Positions 45,321 to 58,094 of a DNA stretch of 64,000 bases are shown in pieces; positions within the stretch are counted from its first letter, which is position 1; the number at the start of each line of letters is the position of its first letter. Source of the stretch: Megaleporinus macrocephalus. Taxonomy: Eukaryota; Chordata; Actinopteri; Characiformes; Anostomidae. The notes below the pieces were generated by a model that ran no database searches, was not told where the DNA came from, and saw nothing but the letters and a program-made list of their open reading frames with translations. Location: assembly GCA_021613375.1 (NCBI GenBank), contig CM038715.1:62001-126000 (forward strand), written 5' to 3'. The translations under genes were made by a program, and so were the position numbers.

Positions 45321-46009
45321 GTATGTCTGTCCTAACCTGTACAGTGTGTTTCCTGTCTTCACCCCAATGAGCACTGGGATAGACTCCAGAACTGCAAATA
45401 TCAAATATACATTATAGCTGTAGAGATATTTAAGCTTAAAAATGGGAAACTAAATTATCAGCTTTAATTCCAATATCGGAAAAGATGACAGCAAACAGTC
45501 TAACACTCTTTCACAAATGCACACACAACCCCGTGACGGCATTCGAAGCCTTGCTTATCCAAACACCTCCCAAAACAGATCAGCAGTGTTCATACGACAA
45601 ACCCTGCAGAAAAGTTGCAGTGTCACGGTTTATCTGAAAAGCGACGCCATCTGCTAGCTCTGTTCTGAGGCCAGACAGGAGTGCTGTTTGTCATTGCCTG
45701 CTTTTGTGGACACTTGTTTCCCTGAAAGCTGGAGGTTGTGTAAGCGACCTGCTGTGCTTCCCTGGTGGAGATGCCAGAGCGCTACTGCACAGCATATTAA
45801 AATTCATAAGTACTTCGGTCACTTGTGTGATGACATTACCCTATAGCACCCAGCAATGCTAACTCAGGCATTCACTCACAATATGGCACCCAAAACTCTC
45901 TGACCTACAACAATAAGAAGCACTGAAAATAATTCTGTATCTGTGCAAAGGGACACGATGTCAGGTAGTGTATGGCTGCATTAATCACCACAGGTTTTAT
46001 AAGTATTAA

Positions 46010-46590
46010 CACTCATTACTCAGGTAGAAGTATAGATACTAGGGTTTAACAAGACTTCTGTACAAGTTGAACTATCAACTGAAGCTTTTTACTCCAGTAA
46101 AAGTGTAAAAGTACTGCTTTCAGAACTACTTAAAGTATAAAAGTAAAAGTAATGTAAGGAGAAAAATGTCATTAAGGATAAAAGCTTAGGCCGCACCACA
46201 GTGGGCCTATAGTGCACTAGCCCACCTCCCCAAAAACCCCATTCTTCTAAAATCCATAATGACTATAATGTTATATTAAAATGTTAATGTTGATAAATTT
46301 GGGATGCGCTAGGCTTCCTGTTTCAGCTCATATACACCCATTAAACATGAATGTAGTTTAGTACAATGTAAATATATTAAAGAAGCATATCTGTTACTAC
46401 TGAACATTAACATGTGTTTCATGGAGCAGAAGATATGATGACTAGTCGTCTATAAGTATTGTAATGAAGTCAAACTTCAAAGACATGTTATCAATAATCA
46501 TTACTGGAATGTAAATGTACATGAATGAAAACAAGCTGAAATGAAATAGGAGTAACGAGACGAGAGTAATGTAAGGAGCTATATTAGGCT
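46010..46590 (-). repeat. Dispersed repeat, arm 2 (inverted)
   Basis: This is the reverse complement of 44816-45320, with about 80 bp extra near 46170-46245 (including gccgcaccacagtgggccta). The two arms are about 690 bp apart and could form a long hairpin. Confidence 0.8.
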
Positions 46591-47139
46591 TGAAGCTCCA
46601 GTGACATACTAAAAAAAACTCTGAACAGCAAAGATGTCCAAGATGACTTGGCTAATCGACCATATTTGGAGTCAAAGAAAGACTCTAGATTCTTCTTCTG
46701 GTTCTGTTCTGTCTTCGTTAATGTTTATGTATAAGATATGTAAATGAAAACCACATCTTGCTGCAGCCCACAACTCCCATAGGATCTCTAAGTTCAACAA
46801 TACCAGTGCCCTTTCTCTCCTGCAGTGATAGGGCAGTACTGGCTTTTGGGAAGCATTCAAAAAACTTTAGGATAAAACAAAAGGACTTACAAGGAGGTCT
46901 AATAGAAAAAGCTTTACAGCAGAAATGCTCGAATGTTGACACAGAGATCAAAGTTATCAACAACTGCAGGACCTTTAGCATTCAGAGCCTTAAGAGTAAC
47001 ATGCGAGCAGGCAAAGAAGCTGAATACAAGTGTAGGCTTGCAGAGTTTTAATCACATACAAAACATATAAAAGAAAGATCACAAATAACAAGCACTACTA
47101 AACAAAACACAAGCACAAACAATACAGCAGAGCACACAA

Positions 47140-47719
47140 TAAATTATCAGACTCGCTCTAGTGGCTGGATCACCTGTCAGGTACCGAGAGTTTTAGTGAA
47201 CTGGGAAAAACTACTTTTAGCTACAGTGCACCAGTGATCTGGAATTTTCTACAGGAAACTCTGAAGCTCAGCTCGCTGGAGCACTGAACTATTTTAAACT
47301 TAGTTTCTAGTCACCATCAGAAAGTCTGTGATTGTTTTAAATGAGTTTATCTTTCTATTAGGATTTTACTTTTATCTTATTTGTTTATTTTTATGTATTT
47401 TATGTTTATTTTGTTTAATTTAATTTAATTTTATTTTATTATTATCTATTTATTTTTTATCATGATTTTTTATTAGTATTTTAACTTTTTATTATCTTGT
47501 TGTATGTATTTTATTTTCATTTTATATTCTTTTATTACATTTTTCTAAACATTTTTACATTATATTTTATGTATCTATATTAAATGTTTATTTAAAATAT
47601 GTATTTTATTTATTATTATAATTTTTGCTCATTTTGCTTTCAATCCCTTAAAATGTATATGCTCGGCTGCATTGAAAATGAGGGTCACCCCTCAATGTAT
47701 TTCCGAGATAAAATAAAGG

Positions 47720-47764
<45 letters not shown>

Positions 47765-47765
47765 C
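47140..47765 (+). pseudogene. Degenerate LINE 3' end with (TGAT)n tail
   Basis: A short frame reads SAPVIWNFLQETLKLSSLEH, resembling the AAPxxWNxLPxxLRxxxSL motif near the end of CR1/Rex1/L2-type ORF2. A T-rich stretch follows, then aaataaaggttgattgattg and a run of (TGAT)n at about 47721-47764, the tail form expected for these LINEs. Stops are frequent; it is a fossil. Confidence 0.55.
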
Positions 47766-47986
47766 AACAAAGACCGACAAGAGCGAGGCATAAACAGAGG
47801 GTAGAAATGGAGACGCTGAACTAGAGACACCTGGTGAACGGGAGGAGACATAATCACGAGCAGGTGAGGGGTGGAGACAAAAGGGCGGAGACAAAGATCA
47901 CATGACAAAAACAAACAGAACCACATGGCATAGACAAGATTACATAAACAATAACTGACAGGCACAAAACAGGGCAGACTGTGACA
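47766..47986 (-). mobile_element. LTR-like or related repeat fragment
   Basis: Read on the minus strand it starts TGTCACAGTC and has a C/T-rich body with gtctccgccc words, similar in style to 62619-62956. Its TG end lies immediately beside the TSD of the hAT-like element at 47995. It is truncated at the (TGAT)n tract. The class is uncertain. Confidence 0.4.
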
Positions 47987-47994
47987 TTAAGAAG

Positions 47995-48723
47995 TAGAGA
48001 TGGAAAGATCGATCGGCTATGTACTGATATTTCTCAAATTTAGCCGATCCCGAGAGCCAATCGACGGCGTAAAACAAATGAGATTGATTTCCATCTAGTG
48101 TTTCGTTGAAACCCCCTCCGGCCAGGTTGCTAGTCCTATCTGAACCACTAGGTGGAAACACATACCCTTTCATTTTCCACAGACTGACTAAAGCAGCGGC
48201 CTCGCCAGAACAGTTTGGGGAACCAAGACAAAGACATTTAACACTATTAATCTGATATGCCTTCAGAGACACCACACAGCTGAATACAGTGAGTATCAGC
48301 AAACAGCAGAGCTAGAACACACAGCTAGCACAAAACAAACAACCCAGAACACCATACAGACCAGATCTGACCGGTACAAACAGAACAGCAGCAGTTTTTA
48401 CTGCATGTATTTAATTAGCTTTTAATTAGTTTTATATTAAGGGTCTAAATGTAATGATTGCAGTATTGGGCATATTTGTTTGATTTACTTTGTTTATTTA
48501 CTGTTAATTTTGTTAAAAATATTATTCGTTTCATATGAGTTCGTTAAAAATGGTAATAAACCAGTTTAGATCATGTTTCATGACTTGCTTGCGCTAATAA
48601 CTACATGTAGTCCTGCCGTGGCATATAGCCCCGCCCTCAATCGGTATCGGCTCTCGGCCGATCACACTGAAAGGTGATCGGCGATCGGAATCAGCCTCAA
48701 AAACGCTGATCGGCCCATCTCTA
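47995..48723. mobile_element. hAT-like element, 729 bp (agatgggccgatc family)
   Basis: The left end is tagagatggaaagatc and the right end read inward is tagagatgggccgatc, with abundant gatcgg/ccgatc words near both ends. The flanking 8-mers ttaagaag (47987-47994) and taaagaag (48724-48731) match at 7 of 8. A full-length relative in the opposite orientation is at 58455-59331 and an end fragment at 54319-54420. There is no transposase. Confidence 0.8.
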
Positions 48724-48779
48724 TAAAGAAGTGTTTTTTAATGGTTTTAATGATTTTACTGATGTAACTTACCATTTTT

Positions 48780-49085
48780 ACAGATACTGACCATTCAGAT
48801 CAAATCAAATTAAATAAAAATTTACTTTATAGCACATTTTACAACTGATATTATCTCAAAACAGCTTTATGGGAATTTAGTGATAAGACAAGATAAGTTT
48901 AACAAAGCATAAAAAATTTAAAGCATGAATAAGCATATGTAAAAGCATAAAATCATAGTAATCTCAGTGATCAAGCCATATATGACAGTGGCAAGGAAAA
49001 ACTCCCATAGGGCTGGAGGAAGAAACCTTGGGAGGAACCAAGACTCACAAAGGTACTGATATAATGAGTGTACCACCATATACTT
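48780..49085. repeat. Dispersed fish repeat (gtggcaaggaaaaactccc type), copy 1
   Basis: It contains the ordered words tttactttatagc, tctcaaaacagcttta, cagtggcaaggaaaaactcc and gaagaaaccttgggagga, shared with 51345-51545. This is a very widespread otophysan and teleost repeat; it has no frame. Confidence 0.7.
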
Positions 49086-50127
49086 ATGTTCAGCTGTTTA
49101 GGTGTGCTTATATAATCATAATATGATATAACTAATATAATATGTGCAGCATACATTTTTATTTTTTTTAATTTATTTTTATAATTAATCTATTTCATCA
49201 AGCCAGCTTATTTCATCCAAGTCAATTAAAATATTCACACTTTAACTTTTTTACTCGCACACATTCACTCATGTCAGCAGTGACCCACTCAAGCGAAACC
49301 ATAGGCAAGCTAGGGATGTGCACGTGTACCACAACACTCCAGTATCAGGTTTGAGGTGCCAATATTCGAAAACTGAAATCTCTGTTCCAGTATTTGCTAT
49401 GTTTCATTGTGTGAAGAGATAAAGCACAGACCAACAAACTGAATGGACCGTTTGTGACCGTTGGACTCAATTTGTGTGTATGTAATGTTATATTTTGCTA
49501 ATCTAAAAAGTCATAGCATGTAAGTGTGTTTTCGAGGACAGCATGTGGCTGAGAAGGCTCTCAAAGTGCTACTTATCCTTAACCAATCAACTCTACTCTC
49601 GCTGATCTTAGCAAAAACAAACAGCAAAAAACATTTTAGGACAAATAACATGTTGGCACACCGTCTGTTGGCGCAATGCTTTGTGTATAAGACCACGAGT
49701 CCTCATCAGCTCGGCGACATGTTAGCTCTTCTGAGGCAGCCTAAGTGATTCATCCACAGTGTACACCTATCGATGTGCTTTCTCTGTTTTTCAGTAATAA
49801 AACATGCTTACAGGCCTATTACGCTGCATGCTGCTGTATTTTTATGCTACGCCAGTGCTGTCACCTAAAAAGCCTGCCTAAGCGAAGCAGCTAGGTGGCT
49901 ACATTGGCCAGCCGCTTGGGTGATGATGCATGAAAATGCTATCCCTTTGCCACTAAGCACATTGTGAGCGAGAGCTTCCCACGAGCTGTGGGAGTTGTTT
50001 ACTGTTGATTATATATTTTGTTATTACTGATTGTAAAGCGTGCTTGATTATATTAAAGGCACTGTGTAAAATGAAGTTTATATGTTGACAGTGTTATTGA
50101 TTGTCAGGTATGTTGCACTATGTATGC

Positions 50128-51345
50128 CAGGGGTATGTAATTAGAATTCAGTACAGTCCAGTTAGAGGAGATTTCCTCAGACCAAGGTCTGGACTGTCAT
50201 CATTTCTTACGTGTGTTCTGATTCAGTGGTGTATCCTGTTTACTGAAGTAGTCTAGTATCAGCATCTTATACCATCAGCTACTGAAACACCAACACACCA
50301 CACGTACCGTTCAGTATATTTCAGTATATTTACTGTTTAAATACTGAACTGAATGACTTATTTATAAAGCTCCAAATAAACGTCTTTTAGAGCGTACTCA
50401 CACTAGGCCCAGTTTGCTCATTCCGTGCTGGGGCCCGGTTATCGTGGGGCTTACGTCATCACAAACGCGACTTATTTTGTAAGAGAAGCGCTCGTACCAC
50501 ACGATGAGTTCATGATTGTTTAACATGGGCATCGCATCACTGACGTCATGTTTGAGTTCCAGCAAAATGAACCAATCACACGAGGCTCCAAGCGGGCACG
50601 GATAGTGCTCACACTAGAAGCAAACCGAGCCCGAGTTCAAGCGAATCGAGCCCTGGCCCACCTCTTCAAGCGGGCCCAGGCACGGTTAACTGGGCCGAGT
50701 CCGGGCACGGTTCGGAGCGATCACACTAGTCAAGCGAACCGTGCTTAAGCAGGGAACCGTGCCCAGGCCCGGATCACGGAGCCTAGTATGAGTACGCCCT
50801 TATACACTTCAAGTAAAAACAAGGGCTACATATAAAAACAGAACGCTTTTGAAAAAAAGAGCATCTTAAAGTGTTTATTTATAGAGAAAGTAAATAAACG
50901 TGGTTCTTCTTGTTAACTCAGCTTCACAGATTAACATGTTGGTTGTACAGAGCGGTGTTCTCCAGAACTAGACGAGCAGGTCCATTCCAGAACCGTTCCT
51001 GTTAAACACTTAGTTTTCTCTGTTCACTTTTCTGTTTTTACGTTATTCTTTCTGACTCGCTTTAGTCTCCGGCTGCTGCTCCTCACTTCCTACCTCACCT
51101 GTGTGCACGCCACACGCCCCAATCTGCACAGATCTGATTGGCTGAGGAGCCTTCAGTGATCTTACAGCGCACGCGATTGGTGTGTGAGTTTACTGCACCG
51201 TAAAGCCTGTATACTGTAAAGACAAGAAAAGCTCCGCCTCTTAAAATAAACACAGTCTAAATTAAATCCTTCTGAATAGATTATCAGTTTGGGTCCACAT
51301 TGAACAACGTCTGGGTCCAGATCCGGACCGCAGTCCACCTATTAG
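50128..51345. mobile_element. Second copy of the 600-1322 hAT-like element, interrupted
   Basis: It starts caggggtatgtaattaga and follows the copy at 600-1322 in the same orientation, through cagtccagttagaggaga, gattggctgaggagcctt and tttgggtccacattg. A 410-bp Harbinger-like element interrupts it (50390-50799). The right terminus is lost where the dispersed repeat at 51345-51545 begins (ctattagt then caagtcaag). Confidence 0.85.
50390..50799. mobile_element. PIF/Harbinger-like miniature element, 410 bp
   Basis: The left end gagcgtactcacactaggcc and the right end read inward, gggcgtactcatactaggct, are inverted repeats. TTA flanks both sides (50387-50389 and 50800-50802), the usual PIF/Harbinger target duplication. 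The interior is GC-rich and built from degenerate gcccgg, gcacggtt and caagcgaaccg words. The copy at 600-1322 shows the unoccupied site with one TTA. No transposase is present. Confidence 0.8.
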
Positions 51346-51545
51346 TCAAGTCAAGTTTATTTGTGTAGTGCGTTTCACGACTATATTGTCTCAAAACAGC
51401 TTTACAGAGTTTTGAAAACAGACAGTTACAACATATATCAGTGAGCAAGCCAGAGGCAACAGTGGCAAGAACACCTCCCTCAGACTGGGGGAAGAAACCT
51501 TGGGAGGAACCAGACTCACAAGGGGAGACCCGTCCTCCTCTGATC
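51345..51545. repeat. Dispersed fish repeat, copy 2
   Basis: It shares tctcaaaacagctttac, gtggcaagaacacctccct and agaaaccttgggaggaacca with 48780-49085. It starts with caagtcaagtttatttgtg and interrupts the right end of the hAT-like element. Confidence 0.7.
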
Positions 51546-51632
51546 AAACAGTATTTACAGTTTAATAAACTAAATATCAAAGAAAAGATCTCTGTTTGAA
51601 ATCTGGATAGCAAAGCTTTAGCAGCTGCACAG

Positions 51633-51700
51633 GTAGAGGCAGTCTCTGACTGAGGCAGTCTCTGACTGAGGCAGTCTCTGACTGAGGCAGTCTCTGACTG
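51633..51700. repeat. 16-bp tandem repeat, 4 units
   Basis: The unit aggcagtctctgactg is repeated four times without change. Confidence 0.95.
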
Positions 51701-52874
51701 AGTCTTTATGTAAAGTGGGCGTGAGCTGAAACAGCCCCATCCTATCTCAATGCTGGTGCATCTGGATGGCACAGTGATGTAACTGAGGGTGTAGCAGTTG
51801 ACACATTAATGACCCCTGATGTGTGTCCATCTAAACCAACAAGAAAAGTTGGATGACCCTGACACATAAGTTGAAAAAAAGTCCAATGTGATTTGTATTC
51901 ACAGACAAAATAGCTTTGCGGACGGCTCCTCTGATTTAGGGGGAAAAGGACACGTTCCAGATACACAAAGCAGCTGCATCAGTTAAGAGGAACAAAGAAC
52001 ACCCAAACCCATCTGATTGGGCTAAATAAAGGGAGAGGGTTATGTAATCTCTCTCTCTCTCTCTTTTTTGCACTTTCCCTATTGCTTTATCTCTCTGTCA
52101 TGACAAAGTGATCCCCTAGCTCGGCCCTGGAGTCGCATTTCAGTCGCAGACTGGCCTTTGTCAAAACTGTCTGCAAAAAGCATTACATCTCTACCTTAAT
52201 CTCATATTGAGCATCACTCTCCCCCACATCCACTCAGAGTCACACACACATACAAGCACAAAAACCCAAAGCACTGCCAGGGCTTTGCGTTCTCCGCTCT
52301 CAGCGAATCCTCACTGAAGCCCTGGCGGCAGCATTAGCAGACTTGCCGACTCTCTAACTTGCTGTTATGTCTACGAATTCTCTGCAGTTCTTCTGCTTTG
52401 GCCTGCTTTATGCTCCATGTTTCTCCTGAAACACTCCTGACCTGCCTGCCCTTGTCTCGTTCTCTGCTGTGAACATGGGAGAGGAGGGCCGTGGTATGGA
52501 AATAGGGAGAAAGATGAAGAAGGAGAGGAGGGAAAGGCGGAGTGCACTGTAAAGCAAAGGCACAGGCTGGGAAAGGCACAGAAACGATGATGTAAGTTGT
52601 GGGGCTAATGCGGCATGAAGATGAGGGCAGGTTTAAGGCAGATTAGGCATGGACTCCGTCCCGGTCCACTATTAAATGGACCCGTACCAACCTTTCCATC
52701 AAAAGACAACGAGCGCCTCGGGTTCTGCCATCACACAAGAGCCTCAGGACTCTGTCCACACATGAAAACACACACAGACTGCGCTGCCATTAACGGAAAA
52801 CTTCAAAGGAGCGCCGCTGAACTACAGGGACCGGGCTGAAAGAGCAGGGCTGAGCCAGGCTGAGATTTAGGAAA

Positions 52875-52875
<1 letters not shown>

Positions 52876-52920
<45 letters not shown>
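52876..52920. repeat. (AG)n microsatellite
   Basis: This is an uninterrupted AG run of about 42 bp. A shorter CT run lies at about 52048-52066. Confidence 0.97.
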
Positions 52921-52921
<1 letters not shown>

Positions 52922-54318
52922 GGGAGGTGGAAGACGAGGCGGATGACAGATTGCACTCTGCTGCTGGCGTCTGCGCTTTTCTCTCACCCTCTTTATTTTA
53001 TTTATTTGTGATGAATCTGCTCCCTGCTGAACAATGAACTGAGCAAGTAGCGGTTATGTGAGGCCGTTGGCACAGCAGGCGCGAAGAAAGTGGGAGATGG
53101 AGGGGAGAAGGTGTGAGAGCGGAGAGAGAGTGAGAGTGGGAGGCTACTCATGTCAGGTTCAGTCAGGTTTGCACATCATTTCCAATCACATTGGGCTCAG
53201 GTCAGGTTTAAATTTCACATTTGTGTTCTCTGGAGTCACCCGCTCATGTTAACAGAGTTTAGCTCTCAGCTTGACGAGACCCCTGCTCAGAAGATAAATG
53301 GACATGCTGGAAATAGAGCCGTAAATCAAGGTTTAGAAGAATGTCTGGCCCAAAACAGTATCATTATTCTATGTTCTTTATTAGATGTTACATGTAGTAT
53401 GTTTCAGGATCATGCAGGTGAATACATCTGCTCAAGCTCCACATTATAGGTGTTATAGAAAGTTCATTCCGGCTAAGAAACAGTTGGGATGTAGTTTGAA
53501 AGCACTGCTAGATAAATGAATGAGTTGAAGCAGAATTTAAACTTAAACTTAATCTTATAGAGGAGAGTTAGAGGACTGTTAGATTTGATCTTATTTCCAT
53601 GATCAAATGAAGTCACTAACATTGCTACTAGATGTAACCAAGTTGGTTCCAGTGGGTCTGTTCTTATTTTTTGGGGGTGTAATTTATCCTCCAAGGGGCA
53701 TTTAATATCACCTGGTATAAACAGAGGAAGCCAACAGGAAGGACTGGAGCATTGTTCTCCATGGATCTCCATGCTGTCTGGTTAATCTCCTTGTTTGGGA
53801 AACCTTTGGTTTTATGCCCATTAAGGAGATGTTGTTTGGCCTGTGGGTGGTCTGGGAAAGGTGTAGGCAATTCGGGAGGTCTACAGTAGCTGGGTGATCT
53901 ACAAGATACTCCTGATCATTTTCTTCAGGGCCTAAACCCATTCCAACACCTAGCTCCATTGAGCAAAAAAGGACTGCCACAAATACTCATGGTGGGGAAT
54001 ATCTATCATCACTTGTGCTGGACCTGGACATTGGGTTTTTGTTATTTTGGGAGGATGTGGGGTATTGGGGATGTTGGGTTGTGATGTAGAGTTCTGGGTT
54101 TATTATCATTTCTTTTTTTTTTATTTGGTGATTACGTTCTTGCTGGGTATTTCATTTCAATACATTGTTGAAGTTTCCTGTTTGTGTATTCCTCATTTGG
54201 CTTCCTCCTATTTTTTTCCATAACATCACACGTTTAACACGGACTCAGGTGGAACCACTTTCCAGATTATTCTTGTGTAATCTTTAGAATTGGTCTAGGA
54301 CAAGTTACAAAGGTTACA

Positions 54319-54420
54319 TAGAGATGGACCGATCAGCGCTTTTGAGGCCGATTACGATCGCCAATCACCTTTCAGCGCAATCGGCCAATAGCCAAAACCG
54401 AAAGAGGGCGGAGTATACAC
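54319..54420. mobile_element. End fragment of the agatgggccgatc hAT-like family
   Basis: It begins tagagatggaccgatcagcg and continues with gaggccgatt, cacctttcagcgcaatcggc and gagggcgga, matching the start of the copy at 58455 in the same orientation. The rest of the element is not recognised beyond about 54420. Confidence 0.7.
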
Positions 54421-54975
54421 CATATATTTGTGCAAAGACGAGGAGCAACATGCTCCTGAAAATAATCCTGTTTAACTACAAAGATTCTGCTGCAGTAAAT
54501 AAAAAAGAACTGCAACATGCAGGACGCGCCGAGTCAAGATCACAGATGGGGCTGCAACCACTTCAAACTCTGTTCAACTTTTGAGGCATAAAGAACAGGA
54601 AGTTTCTGCTCTGTACATTTCACATGTAGCAGATAGCTAGCTAGCTGGCTAACAAGCTAGCAAACTTAGAGACATGGTGATAAACAACAGCTAATGTGAA
54701 GGAAGCTCTCTCCCTCTGTTCATCCTCCTAGATCTTCCACCGTCCACTGAGAACTTTACTGAAACATTAAAGAGTTTAGGAAGCTCAGCGTCTCAGACAG
54801 GAAGTGATCCAGTAGAGCAGAACAGTACAAACACTGATCAGTCCATGCAGAGCTACTGCAGAGTCACATATGCTGTTAGGACTGAAAGACCCGTCCAGAT
54901 ATTAATGCTTATGGGTTTAGAATGTGATTATTAAAGTTCCTGTAGGTGTAATGAGTACTAATACTTTCATACAGT

Positions 54976-55410
54976 GCAGTGTTTCTCAGCCTCGGCCTTC
55001 GAGGCCCAGTGCCTCACATTTTAGTGGTTTTTCTTCTTCAGCACCTATTTTAACTGGTAATAAGGTGATTAGACTGGTAATGGACTGGTAATAAGGTGAT
55101 TAGACTGGTAATGGACTGGTAATGAGATGATTAGTGATTAGAACTGCTTGAAATGATCTAATTTCATAGTTATTTTTGTTATAATACAAACTTTAAAAAT
55201 GTTAATATTATATTAATGTTAGTTTAATATTCTACTAATCAACTGCATCAATTGTGTTAAATACTGAAATGACGGCACATGTGGTGACCTGACTAGGACT
55301 CGAAGTTTAAGATTTGGGACTTGACTCGAGACTCGCTTGTATTGACTTGGGACTTGACTGTCAAGACTTGTGACTTACTTGTTTACTTGCAACTTAGTGA
55401 CTTGGTCCCA
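54976..55410. repeat. Dispersed repeat fragments and a 2-copy 36-bp repeat
   Basis: 54976-55050 (cagtgtttctcagcctcggc…) resembles the end of a widespread hAT-type repeat. 55056-55130 contains ctggtaataaggtgattaga repeated at a 36-bp spacing. 55280-55400 is made of gacttgactcgagactcg-type words, another common teleost repeat. Boundaries are approximate. Confidence 0.5.
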
Positions 55411-56708
55411 TGTCTGATACATACAAAGGTCTTGCATGGTCATGTGATGTCATTTGGGAACTATATTCTAGTTTTTTATTTAATTTTCAGGTCTTGATTT
55501 AGCTCCAGTGGGTGAACTGTGGTACTATAACAGCCCAGGATATACTATGCAATGGTGACACACACACACACACAGTGAGCACACAACACACATGTGGAAT
55601 GTGTTGCAAACTCCTTCCATTGTACAGCATGTAGGAGAGAGTGGGTCTCTGCAGTGTTGCAGTATGAGGCTGGAGAGCTCAGTAACACTGAGTTATATCC
55701 TCAGCTAAAAAGCCTGCACAGTGCTGTCTGGTGCTGAGGAGTGTGTTGGGACAACATGACCAGGAAAGGGGTTGCATTAACAGCCTGTGACCCCTGTGTG
55801 CGTATGTGTGTGTGTGTGTGTATATCCCGCGTGGGCAGGCTGGGATGACTCAGAGTGACAGACGCACCATCTTCTTGTGCGTCAGTGACCAATCGATCAT
55901 CAGTAGCTCCTCGGGGGAAGGTGCGTATGCAACACTGCACGCAATAAAAGCATTCTGCACCACAGTCAAATCGACACTCTCAGCCACCACTGTACTTGTG
56001 GCAGCCCAGTCTCAAAACCGAGGATGAGGCCAAGAAAGGCTGCGTGTCTCAGCCACAATGTCACCTAAGACTGTCCCGCTTTACAGGATCCTTCAAATGC
56101 AGCGGAGAAATTAAAGAACTCAACTGGTATTTATTTCGAGACCTTTAGTCAGACATAATCCTTTATGTGCAGAGCAAAAGGCATTTGATTTAAGATTTTT
56201 AAATGCAAGATGTAAACATTCCACGCTGCCTAAGTCAGTAAGCTAAGACGTGTTGATATAGCCTTCTCTTGCTGCCCCGAATTAGTGCAAACTGAAGAGG
56301 AACTAACATAGATGCAAGGTCTCCTCTACCTTGGCAGCAGCCTTCATTACAAAACACGTATTGTAAGTGACTCATCACACTACTGTCACATGTTTTATGG
56401 ATTAAAGCAAAAGTTTATTGTCCCAAGTTTGCTTTGTTTTTTTTTCTGCAACTGTGCACCAAGGATCATCAAATGTAGTGGGTAAAAGCTGACTGTTTCT
56501 AAAGCTAAGCTAGTTGCATGTTTTGCTGAAGTTCTGAATAAAAAAGCACACATTATATACAAGAAATAAACTTAAATATGGCAATTTTGTAGATGTTAGT
56601 GAAGAATTTCTATTTGCTTGCTGGGTTTAACACATTGCAAAGAAATCAAACAATCAATTTCACCAGTGAGAGCCAAACCAATACCAAATTGTCATGGTTC
56701 TAACAGGA

Positions 56709-56736
<28 letters not shown>
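56709..56736. repeat. (AT)n microsatellite
   Basis: This is a pure AT run of about 27 bp immediately upstream of the LINE-like tail copy 2. Confidence 0.95.
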
Positions 56737-56740
<4 letters not shown>

Positions 56741-57032
56741 ATCCATTCATCCATCCATTATCTGCCGCTTAATCCAGCTATTCTAGGTCACGGGGGGCTG
56801 GAGCCAATCCCAGCGTAATTGGGCTAAGGCGGGGTACACCATAGGCACACACTCACTGGCAACTCACCTACGGGCAGTTTAGAGTGACCAATCAACCTAA
56901 CATGCATGTGTTTGGACTGTGGGAGGAAACCGGAGTACCCGGAGGAACCCACTCAAGCACGGGGAGAACATACACACTCCACACAGAACCACACAGACCG
57001 GGAATCCAACCCAGATCATCTTACTGTGCGGC

Positions 57033-57033
<1 letters not shown>
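56737..57033 (+). mobile_element. LINE-like 3' tail repeat, copy 2
   Basis: It is highly similar to 6955-7280 through gcggggtacacca, gggcagtttagagtgaccaa, tttggactgtgggaggaaac and accgggaatccaaccca. It ends at tgtgcggcgacta, where a long (TA)n run replaces the ctaaccactacacc tail present in copy 1. The ccatccattcatccatccat start is typical for the family. Confidence 0.65.

Positions 57034-57114
<81 letters not shown>
57034..57114. repeat. (TA)n microsatellite, about 80 bp
   Basis: This pure TA dinucleotide run directly follows the LINE-like repeat. Confidence 0.97.
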
Positions 57115-57115
<1 letters not shown>

Positions 57116-58059
57116 TTTATATATGTTTATATAGTTATGGTTTTAGTTTTCCCTAGCTAATAGGCTTATTATGAAGCCTGATCATTACTGGTTAAGGTTT
57201 GGATCACGTATCCCTGCAATAAACCTTAGTTCAGCAAGGTAGCAGTAAGAACTGAAAAAAAATAATTTTAATCTGAACATGATATTTTGAGATCTACTAC
57301 AGCAGATTTACATGCTCACATTTTTTCAAAACACCTTTGTTTCTGAAATGCTCTGTTAGAGCTCCTGTGTCTTTGAACCCCACCTACTGATGAGCCCAGT
57401 GTGCTCTGAGGAGACAGCATGGTCACCAAGCATGTCAGTGCAATAGAAAGGCAAGAGAGATTGTGTTACAAGATGATGTCACCTTGTAACAAACAAAAAA
57501 GGGGCTGAAATTCCAACAAGCCATTTCAGGCAGCTGGGAAAAGTGGCTTCTGTGGTAGAGAATATCCCTCTGGCTTTAATACTCTGCAGAATGTGTACAT
57601 GAACAAAACAATACATTCAGAGAAAGTGAAGGAAACCTGGAAAAGCATAATACGCCCACTTCAACATGTCTTAGCCAATGAACTACTTTTAGGGCTAATC
57701 ACTTTAATAAAAAACAAAATGTGTAACTAATGAAACAGACCATTCCCGCAGCAATACAATTAGACTGCAGCACAGCACTTCCCATACTGTCTTCTGTGTA
57801 ATTTGTGTGAAAATGACCATTTAGTCAGCCAGTGCAAAAATCAATCGGTGAATTAACCGGAGTCTCAGAGATCCAGAAATGTGCCCCGCTCCGTCATGTA
57901 TCTCTATCTGCTGCAAGGAAGCAGTCACAGAGGCAGCGTGTGTCATTTGTCGTTAATGGCTGTAGCTGGCCGGCTTCCAGGCTGGAGTAAGTGATGCTTC
58001 AGCACTGGAGCAGAAGACTAATGGAGGCCTAAGAAATGGGCCAGGACAAGGAAGAGGAA

Positions 58060-58061
58060 AA

Positions 58062-58094
<33 letters not shown>
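58060..58094. repeat. (AG)n microsatellite
   Basis: This is an AG run with one aa interruption. Confidence 0.95.
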
